DNA from: an uncultured Verrucomicrobiales bacterium
GTDB taxonomy: Bacteria > Verrucomicrobiota > Verrucomicrobiia > Verrucomicrobiales > Akkermansiaceae
Length of the DNA: 5,007 bases
NCBI GenBank assembly: GCA_937893015.1
Contig: CALBJX010000041.1
Location: forward strand, 1-5,007
Direction of reading: 5' to 3'
The position numbers and the translations under genes were made by a program. The notes under the pieces are model-generated. The model was given only the letters and a program-made list of their open reading frames with translations. It searched no databases and was not told the origin of the DNA. This document shows, piece after piece, positions 1-4,497 of the stretch (its first letter is position 1; every line of letters starts with the position of its first letter).

Positions 1-248
1 GTCACGCTCACCACCGTGTTGTTGAAGGTGGAGGAGATGTGCACGATACCCGTGGTGACGTTCTTGCTGCCCTTGGCCTTGAGAATCTTGACCTTGTCGT
101 CGTCATCGGCGAGACCGAGCTCGGCGAAGATGTCGCGGCGGCCCTCGGGCTTCTTCTGCTCGGCGGGAGCGGGAGCCTCGGTAGCGGGCGTCTCAGCGAC
201 GGGAGCGACCGTTTCTTTCACTTCTTCCTGGATGGTTTCTTCAGCCAT
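1..248 (-). CDS. rpsK: 30S ribosomal protein S11, N-terminal part (gene runs off the window's left edge)
   Basis: Encodes the first 82 residues of ribosomal protein S11, a small-subunit platform protein that contacts 16S rRNA near the mRNA exit region. The S11 core is recognisable at residues 57-82, with KAKGSKNVTTGIVHISSTFN followed by NTVVSV, matching the usual start of the family (KNVTxGxxHIxxSFNNTxVxxTD). Before it lies an unusual extension of about 45-50 residues, rich in Glu, Ala, Pro and Thr (residues 1-35), then a short segment (RRDIFAELGLADDDDKVKIL). Typical S11 proteins have only a short basic tail here. The ATG at 246-248 is the first in frame after the rpsM stop, 32 bp away, and no other upstream start is available. 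No clear Shine-Dalgarno site precedes it, so it probably depends on co-transcription with rpsM. The identification is firm; only the role of the extension is unknown. Confidence 0.95.
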   Translation of the reverse strand, partial: MAEETIQEEVKETVAPVAETPATEAPAPAEQKKPEGRRDIFAELGLADDDDKVKILKAKGSKNVTTGIVHISSTFNNTVVSV

Positions 249-280
249 TTTCAGTTATGTGTGTTAAAAGGTTCGGGAAC

Positions 281-652
281 TTAGGACTTCTTGGCGCCGA
301 CGGTCTTCTTGCGGCCCTTGCGGGTGCGGGCATTCGTGCGGGTGCGCTGACCGCGAACGGGCAGACCCTTGCGATGGCGGATGCCGCGAAGGCAGTTGAT
401 GCTGGTCAGACGCTTGAGCGCCATCTGCTTCTCACGGCGAAGGTCACCTTCGATGATGATGCCGTTGCTGGTGATAGCCTGAACAATCTTGGTGAGCTGC
501 GCGTCAGAGAGCGTGCCGGTGCGAAGGTCGGGGGAGATACCGGCCTGCTCCAGCACCTTCTTGGACGTCGAGAGACCGATGCCATAGAGATAGCAAAGGG
601 AAGCCTCGATGCGCTTCTCGTTGGGGATTTCGATACCGAAAAGACGAGCCAT
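281..652 (-). CDS. rpsM: 30S ribosomal protein S13
   Basis: Complete S13, 123 residues, close to the usual 115-125. S13 sits in the head of the 30S subunit and forms intersubunit bridges with the 50S; its C-terminal tail reaches the P-site tRNA. Family features are clear: the N-terminal ARLFGIEIPNEKRIEASL, a helix-two turns-helix segment (about 21-39, YLYGIGLSTSKKVLEQAGI), and the conserved basic tail RGIRHRKGLPVRGQRTRTNA (89-108) continuing RTRKGRKK. The ATG at 650-652 gives the standard MARLFGI start. The leader just upstream lacks a good Shine-Dalgarno site. It is first in a ribosomal transcription unit followed by rpsK 32 bp downstream, an order found across bacteria. What is unusual is that its upstream neighbour is an unrelated lipoprotein gene and not rpmJ, infA or secY. 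Confidence 0.98.
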   Translation of the reverse strand: MARLFGIEIPNEKRIEASLCYLYGIGLSTSKKVLEQAGISPDLRTGTLSDAQLTKIVQAITSNGIIIEGDLRREKQMALKRLTSINCLRGIRHRKGLPVRGQRTRTNARTRKGRKKTVGAKKS

Positions 653-717
653 AATGGTGTGTTTTCTTAAGGATTAAATACATTGGCACCCCGCTGCATG
701 AGCGCGGCGACGCGCCG

Positions 718-745
718 ATTCTACACCACTTTTATCTTTTGGCAA
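718..745 (-). promoter_or_regulatory. Predicted sigma70-type promoter of rpsM-rpsK
   Basis: Reading the minus strand, TTGCCA (745-740; one mismatch to TTGACA) is followed after 16 bp by TAGAAT (723-718; one mismatch to TATAAT). AT-rich sequence with A/T runs lies just upstream (about 746-815), as in UP elements. The predicted start near 711 gives a leader of about 59 nt before rpsM. The bases between the -10 box and the start, CGGCGCG, are very GC-rich. In E. coli such discriminators mark promoters of ribosomal genes shut down by ppGpp; a similar control here is inference. Confidence 0.75.
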
Positions 746-853
746 GCAAAATCATGCACATTTTTACTTCTTTGGGTAAATTTGGGAAATCGGTTTGAGA
801 ATTGATGATTTTTGATTGGGGATGTGCTGAATTCGGCTCGCAAGCGAACCCAA

Positions 854-885
854 AAAATGGTCTGACACACGCGTCAGACCATTTT
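854..885 (-). terminator. Intrinsic terminator of the PEGA lipoprotein gene, near-symmetrical
   Basis: A perfect 13-bp inverted repeat: arms AAAATGGTCTGAC (854-866) and GTCAGACCATTTT (873-885) around the 6-nt loop ACACGC. On the minus strand the stem runs into ATTTTTTGG, a good U-tract, about 54 bp after the stop of the PEGA gene. Because the stem itself is flanked by A/T runs it could also act on the plus strand (TTTTGTA), although no plus-strand gene ends here. It separates the lipoprotein transcript from the rpsM promoter downstream. Confidence 0.85.
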
Positions 886-893
886 GTACACCT

Positions 894-909
894 CGCGGCG
901 TCCGCCGCG
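894..909. repeat. GC-rich perfect inverted repeat between PEGA stop and terminator
   Basis: CGCGGCG (894-900) and CGCCGCG (903-909) are exact reverse complements separated by two bases, so RNA from either strand could form a 6-bp stem with a 4-nt loop. It lies in the 3' untranslated part of the PEGA transcript, 8 bp from the terminator stem, and has no U-tract of its own. It may stabilise the transcript's 3' end or be incidental in GC-rich DNA. Confidence 0.45.
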
Positions 910-938
910 CGTTCTTCGCAATTTGTAATTTGTCATTC

Positions 939-1373
939 TTAGAGTTGCGGCATCGGCCGCAAGGCGGGGGCCTCGCTCTCGCGCTCGGGGAAGGTGCCCG
1001 CGGGCGGGGCGAAAGCAGGAAGAGCAACAGGCTTAAAATTCGCCGCAGAGGGGATTTTTTTCATATCGATGTGCACGGAATCCTTGGTGAGCACCTGCGC
1101 CTTGGGGTCGGTCTTCGTCCAGAGCAGTGCAAGGAACCAGTTGGATTTCGTCGGCACGGTGGCAGAGCCGAGCTCATAGCCGTCTTTATGCGCAACGATG
1201 CCGAGGGTTTTCGTCTGCTCCACTTCCACCGTCAGCGGGCTCTTGCCCACATACTTGCCGTTGATGGAGACATCCGCGCCCTCAGGCGCCGTGCGAATGG
1301 TGAAATTCTTCGTACCCGCGCAGGAAGCGAGCAACACACAGCAAGCCAACAGAGGCAGAACATGTTTCATCAT
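939..1373 (-). CDS. PEGA-domain lipoprotein
   Basis: A 144-residue predicted lipoprotein. The N-terminus has Lys3, a hydrophobic stretch (5-16) and a lipobox LLASC with the lipidated cysteine at residue 18, so it should be exported and anchored in a membrane, probably facing the periplasm. Residues 24-51 match the PEGA domain, with the signature TAPEGADVSINGKYVGKSPL followed by TVEV; the domain continues to about 73 (AHKDGYELGSATV). PEGA domains are small beta-sandwich modules found in surface proteins and S-layer or envelope proteins, with no enzymatic role known. A Trp/Leu-rich segment follows (SNWFLALLWTKTDPKAQ, 77-93), then a basic and Pro/Ala-rich tail (105-144). Two ATGs are adjacent (1373 and 1370); either gives the same signal peptide. 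The precise function is unknown. It is divergent from the small lipoprotein gene at 1504. Confidence 0.9.
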   Translation of the reverse strand: MMKHVLPLLACCVLLASCAGTKNFTIRTAPEGADVSINGKYVGKSPLTVEVEQTKTLGIVAHKDGYELGSATVPTKSNWFLALLWTKTDPKAQVLTKDSVHIDMKKIPSAANFKPVALPAFAPPAGTFPERESEAPALRPMPQL

Positions 1374-1384
1374 GCCCCTATCCT

Positions 1385-1413
1385 AGCCTAACGCACGCGC
1401 GTGCGCAAGACAA
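1385..1413 (-). promoter_or_regulatory. Candidate promoter of the PEGA lipoprotein gene
   Basis: On the minus strand TTGTCT (1413-1408) and TAGGCT (1390-1385) are separated by 17 bp. The -10 box is weak against the sigma70 consensus, but its spacing and form resemble the fucosidase candidate (TTGATT-17-TATGCT). Transcription would begin near 1378, only about 5 nt before the first ATG. If so, the purine-rich AGGATAGGGG just upstream of the ATG, which looks like a Shine-Dalgarno site, would be mostly untranscribed. Confidence 0.4.
1392..1405. repeat. 14-bp perfect palindrome in an alternating purine-pyrimidine run
   Basis: CGCACGCGCGTGCG is identical to its reverse complement. It lies within a 17-base stretch (1391-1407) of strictly alternating purine and pyrimidine and fills most of the spacer of the candidate PEGA-gene promoter, in the gap between two divergent lipoprotein genes. 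It could be an operator for a dimeric regulator, or a site prone to Z-DNA under supercoiling; both are inference. Confidence 0.5.
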
Positions 1414-1503
1414 TTTCCCGCAGCTGACGCAGACCGCACCACCCGTTTCCGTCCGTTAATCTATCTTCTCGCCTATCCCCCGTGCGCAGGGCATCATATC
1501 CCT

Positions 1504-1776
1504 ATGAAAACCACCTGCACCCTCCTGATATCGGTCTTCGCGCTCGCAGCCTGCCACCACGACAATCACGACACACCCCGCCGCTACACCTCCGACCGCG
1601 ATTACCGCCGCACAAACGACACCGAGCGCCGCAACACCCGCTCGCCCTACCGCACGCAGCGGCGAGAGGAGCAGCGCCGCACCGACGACATGAACTCCCT
1701 GCCCTACCTGCCGCCCTTCACCATGCGCCGGGACTGCCCCACGGAGCCGCAAATGCTCGGCTACGCAAGCCGATGA
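1504..1776 (+). CDS. Small Arg-rich predicted lipoprotein
   Basis: A 90-residue protein of no family I recognise. The start is a typical lipoprotein signal: MKTTCTLLISVFALAAC, with Lys2, a hydrophobic core (5-16) and a lipobox LAAC placing the lipid anchor at Cys17. The mature part of 74 residues has 16 arginines and no lysine, with six RR doublets (26-27, 35-36, 42-43, 53-54, 58-59, 75-76), offset by about 12 Asp/Glu, so it is strongly hydrophilic and likely disordered between residues 18 and 62. The C-terminal third is less charged and Pro-rich (SLPYLPPF, 65-72) with a second cysteine at 78. The lipobox is the main support that this is a real gene; no clear Shine-Dalgarno site or promoter is visible. 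It is divergent from the PEGA lipoprotein gene and convergent with the fucosidase gene, 54 bp away. Its function cannot be deduced; an envelope role is inference. Confidence 0.65.
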   Translation: MKTTCTLLISVFALAACHHDNHDTPRRYTSDRDYRRTNDTERRNTRSPYRTQRREEQRRTDDMNSLPYLPPFTMRRDCPTEPQMLGYASR

Positions 1777-1790
1777 AGGAAGACAAATGA

Positions 1791-1804
1791 GGATTTACAA
1801 ATCC
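1791..1804. terminator. Weak candidate hairpin between convergent genes
   Basis: GGATT (1791-1795) and AATCC (1800-1804) form a 5-bp stem with a 4-nt loop in the 54-bp gap between the small lipoprotein gene and the fucosidase stop. The plus-strand sequence continues CCCTTTGTT, and the minus strand TCATTTGTCTT, so the T-tracts are poor on both sides. It is the only dyad I see where both transcripts must end. Confidence 0.25.
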
Positions 1805-1830
1805 CCCTTTGTTGGCCCGCCGCGCATCGC

Positions 1831-4320
1831 TCAGGGGCGCACGACCGTGGGCAGCAGCTCGCGTTCCTCCTCGTTGATGAGCACCTTCACGGGCGCGGGA
1901 TTCGGCGTGGTGGTGAGCAGCTGATAATCCGCCACCTGCCCGTCCTGCCATGTCATGTTGACGATGATGTTGCCGCGGGCGCGGATGCCGGAGACACGAC
2001 CATTCTTCCACGCAGCGGGCAGCGCGGGCAGCAGCTCGATGACACCCTCATGGGACTGCACGAGCATCTCACTCATGCCGCCCGTGATGCCGTACACGCC
2101 GTCCATCTGCATGGGCGGGTGGTTGCCGAAGAGGTTGTCCAGCACATTGTAGCGGATGTAGCCCTGCACCATCTCGTGCGCCTTCTCGGGCTGCCCGAAA
2201 CGCGCCCAGAGTGCCGTGCGCCAGGGCCATGTCCAGCTGCGGCGGTTGTCGCCGCTCATGCCGCGCAGTTCCAGGCTCTTCATGGCCGCTGCGGCCAGCT
2301 CGGGCGTCTTGTGGCGGGAAATCGTGCTGCCGGGGAACACACCGATGAGGTGCGAGGTGTGGCGGTGGCCGCTCACCAGGTTCGGGCGGTCCACGACCCA
2401 CTCCTGCAAGTAGCCGCCGTCCGCAATGCGGTTCGTCACCAAGCGGTCGCGCAGGGAGAGGAGTTTCTTGGCCCACGCTTCATCCGTGTCGAGGATACGG
2501 GCGGCCTTCGCCGTGTTGTCAAAGAGCTCCCAGATGAGCTGCTGGTCGTGCATGCAGCCGTCCTCCACGGGTCCCTGCTCGTGCGACCAGCCGTCCGGCG
2601 ACACCAGCGAGCCCGCCTTGATGCGTTTCAGCTCGGGATACTGCGCGGCGGTGAGCGGCGTCTTGCCGTTGTCCGTCATCAGCCCCTTGCCCTCGGCACC
2701 CACCTCCTTGAGGTGTTTCTCCCAGAACTGCGCGATGCTCTTGAGCAGCGGGTAGCCCGTCTTTTTCAAATAGACCTTATCCTGCGTGAACTGGTAGTGG
2801 TCCCACACATGCAGCGCATACCACGCATTGACGGGCGGGTTCCACTTCACCCAACCGCCGCCGCCCCAGGGATTTTGCGAGATGCGGGTCGTCCAGCCGG
2901 GCGTGTCTGCGCCGAACTGCTTTTGGGTCATCTGATGCAGCGGCTCCTCCATCGCCTTCATGAAGTTGATGAACGAGAGATGGCACTCCGGCAGATTGCC
3001 GACCTCCGCCCCCCAGTAGCACATCTGGAGATTGATGTTGTTGTGGTAGTCGCTGCCCCACGCGGCGTGCACCTTGTCGTTCCAGATGCCCTGCAGGTTG
3101 AGCGGCAGACTGCCCGGGCGCGTGCCGGCGATGAGCACATAGCGCCCATACTGATACACCAGCGCCTCCAGCTCGGGGTCATTCTGCACCTCGCGGTACT
3201 TGGCGAGTCGCTCGTCCGTCGGCAGTGCAGCGGTCTCCGCGGGGCTCTTGCCGAGGTCGATGCTCAGGCGGTTGAACATCGCCTTGTGCGCCGCAATGTG
3301 GGCCTTGCGCACCGCCGAAAGCTTTTTATCCTTCAGTGCTTTCAGCACCTTGGCATTGTGCTTGGCGGGGTCGCCGCCCTTCCAGTCCGCCTTGAAATCC
3401 TCCTTGTAATCCGTGGCCATGGTGATGTACACCGCCACGCTGTCCGCCCCCTTCACCTGAATGTAGGGCACCCCCTTGGCATCGAACACGGGGCGCACAC
3501 CCGCGCCCTTGCCTTCATAGGAGACGGAAACGCGGTGATTGCCGCCCACGACGCTCTGCTTGCCGCCCTTGGCCTTCACCTGCATGCGGGCTTCAAACTT
3601 CTCGCCGTTTGCCAGCGTACCGCTCATGATGATGGTGTCCTTCCCTTCCACGGAGAACTCCGTATCGTGGCAGGGCGTGAGACCTAGCTTCACCGCCAGA
3701 GCACCGGGCTTGTCCGCCTTCGCCGTGTAGACCATCACGTTGTCGGGCTCGCTCACAAAAGCCTCGCGGGAGTGGCGCACATCGCCGCTGATAAACTGCA
3801 CGCGGGCGATGCCGTCCTCCAAGTTCAGGGAGCGGGAATACTCCTCCGTCGGGGCGCCCAAATCGAACTCCGCCCAGAAATTGCCGAAGGGCTGATAGCA
3901 GCCGAAGCCGTCTTTCCCCGTCTTGGGACCATAGGCATAGCCCGCGCCGTTGTTGCCGAGGTTGGGGCCACCCGTCCAAAGCGACACCTCGTTCAGGTTG
4001 ATGCGCTCGCGGCGGTCGCCGCCGAACACAGTGCCGCCCATGCGCCCGTTGCCGATGGGCAGGGTTTGGGACTCCCACGGGTCATCAAGCTTGTTGGCGA
4101 GCGCATCATTCGCGCAGAACGCCTCACTGATTTCCGTCAGATCCCGCCCGTCACCGCCCAGATTGTGCGCGGGCGTCTTCCCCGCTGCCCAAGGCACGGG
4201 CGCCTCATTCACACGCGCCGGCAAACGATACCAGAGCATATTCCGCGTGCTCGGCTCCCCGCCGTTGACAGTCGGCAAGAGCATCATTCCCATGGCGAAA
4301 CAGATAGCAAAGCGCTTCAT
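1831..4320 (-). CDS. Secreted GH95-family alpha-L-fucosidase (complete, 829 residues)
   Basis: A glycoside hydrolase family 95 enzyme. The family removes terminal L-fucose, typically alpha-1,2-linked as on mucin glycans and milk oligosaccharides, by inversion; some members act on alpha-L-galactose. Residues 1-20 form a signal peptide (KR, then a hydrophobic core, likely cut near VNG|GE), giving export to the periplasm or outside. The N-terminal beta domain spans about 82-305 (WESQTLPIGNGRMGGTVFGG, INLNEVSLWTGGP). The alpha/alpha barrel covers about 370-750. Expected active-site residues are present: N428 and N430 in HNNIN (counterparts of AfcA Asn421/Asn423), the acid E598 in QLIWELF, and D740 in QMDGVYG. 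The motif HRHTSHLIGVFPG (652-664) is also typical. A beta C-terminal domain follows (about 760-829). Usual GH95 motifs QMNYWPAE and QIDGNFG read QMCYWGAE and QMDGVYG here, so this is a divergent branch. MKRFAICF at 4320 is chosen because it starts the signal peptide; the frame stays open to 4845, but that part is unlike any protein. Exact specificity is unproven. Confidence 0.93.
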   Translation of the reverse strand: MKRFAICFAMGMMLLPTVNGGEPSTRNMLWYRLPARVNEAPVPWAAGKTPAHNLGGDGRDLTEISEAFCANDALANKLDDPWESQTLPIGNGRMGGTVFGGDRRERINLNEVSLWTGGPNLGNNGAGYAYGPKTGKDGFGCYQPFGNFWAEFDLGAPTEEYSRSLNLEDGIARVQFISGDVRHSREAFVSEPDNVMVYTAKADKPGALAVKLGLTPCHDTEFSVEGKDTIIMSGTLANGEKFEARMQVKAKGGKQSVVGGNHRVSVSYEGKGAGVRPVFDAKGVPYIQVKGADSVAVYITMATDYKEDFKADWKGGDPAKHNAKVLKALKDKKLSAVRKAHIAAHKAMFNRLSIDLGKSPAETAALPTDERLAKYREVQNDPELEALVYQYGRYVLIAGTRPGSLPLNLQGIWNDKVHAAWGSDYHNNINLQMCYWGAEVGNLPECHLSFINFMKAMEEPLHQMTQKQFGADTPGWTTRISQNPWGGGGWVKWNPPVNAWYALHVWDHYQFTQDKVYLKKTGYPLLKSIAQFWEKHLKEVGAEGKGLMTDNGKTPLTAAQYPELKRIKAGSLVSPDGWSHEQGPVEDGCMHDQQLIWELFDNTAKAARILDTDEAWAKKLLSLRDRLVTNRIADGGYLQEWVVDRPNLVSGHRHTSHLIGVFPGSTISRHKTPELAAAAMKSLELRGMSGDNRRSWTWPWRTALWARFGQPEKAHEMVQGYIRYNVLDNLFGNHPPMQMDGVYGITGGMSEMLVQSHEGVIELLPALPAAWKNGRVSGIRARGNIIVNMTWQDGQVADYQLLTTTPNPAPVKVLINEEERELLPTVVRP

Positions 4321-4333
4321 GACGGCGCAGGGT

Positions 4334-4362
4334 AGCATATATTCCGCCGGATGACAAATCAA
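4334..4362 (-). promoter_or_regulatory. Candidate promoter of the fucosidase gene
   Basis: On the minus strand TTGATT (4362-4357) and TATGCT (4339-4334) are separated by 17 bp, each matching the sigma70 consensus at four of six positions. Transcription would start near 4327, leaving a leader of about 7 nt before the ATG at 4320 and no room for a Shine-Dalgarno site. An 8-bp palindrome, CACATGTG (4368-4375), lies 5 bp upstream of the -35 box, a position that would suit an activator. Confidence 0.5.
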
Positions 4363-4459
4363 AAAGTCACATGTGGCAACTTCGGCACGAACGCACGGCT
4401 CATCAACAAAGCCTCTTCCTGCGCGGTGAGCCGCCAAACTGAGCACTTCCGACTTTTCA

Positions 4460-4480
4460 GATTTGCGTGAAACGCAAATC
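4460..4480. repeat. Perfect inverted repeat overlapping the aguB promoter (candidate operator)
   Basis: Arms GATTTGCGT (4460-4468) and ACGCAAATC (4472-4480) are exact reverse complements around the 3-nt centre GAA. The dyad ends 17 bp before the aguB-like ATG and covers the predicted -35 box and half the spacer. No gene ends nearby on either strand and no T-tract follows, so a regulator-binding site is more likely than a terminator. The regulator is unknown. Confidence 0.6.
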
Positions 4481-4491
4481 CGTGCTATCAT
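4463..4491 (+). promoter_or_regulatory. Candidate promoter of the aguB-like gene, predicting a leaderless mRNA
   Basis: TTGCGT (4463-4468) and TATCAT (4486-4491; one mismatch to TATAAT) are 17 bp apart. Counting 7 bases from the -10 box puts the transcription start at 4498, the A of the ATG itself. The intervening CTCCCC has no Shine-Dalgarno character, which fits leaderless translation. The -35 match is only three of six, as expected if the promoter is weak or regulated. Confidence 0.5.
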
Positions 4492-4497
4492 CTCCCC

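Noticed and set aside
257..670. Plus-strand open frame of 137 codons
   Set aside because: It is antisense to rpsM, which is unmistakable on the other strand.
653..938. Possible small ribosomal gene (such as rpmJ, L36) upstream of rpsM
   Set aside because: No frame in this gap encodes the short Cys- and Lys-rich L36 pattern; it holds only the promoter and hairpins.
764..1027. Minus-strand frame running across the terminator region
   Set aside because: It overlaps the end of the PEGA gene and crosses two hairpins; the product has no recognisable features.
1482..1790. Alternative plus-strand frame overlapping the small lipoprotein gene
   Set aside because: Its product is a His/Pro/Arg-rich low-complexity sequence without signal or domain, while the frame at 1504 has a clean lipobox.
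2050..3687. Long plus-strand open frame of 545 codons
   Set aside because: It lies wholly antisense to the GH95 gene; the His/Arg/Ala/Leu-rich product with no motif is typical of a shadow frame in GC-rich DNA.
4460..4480. Inverted repeat before aguB read as an intrinsic terminator
   Set aside because: No T-tract follows on either strand and the flanking genes are divergent, so no transcript is expected to end here.
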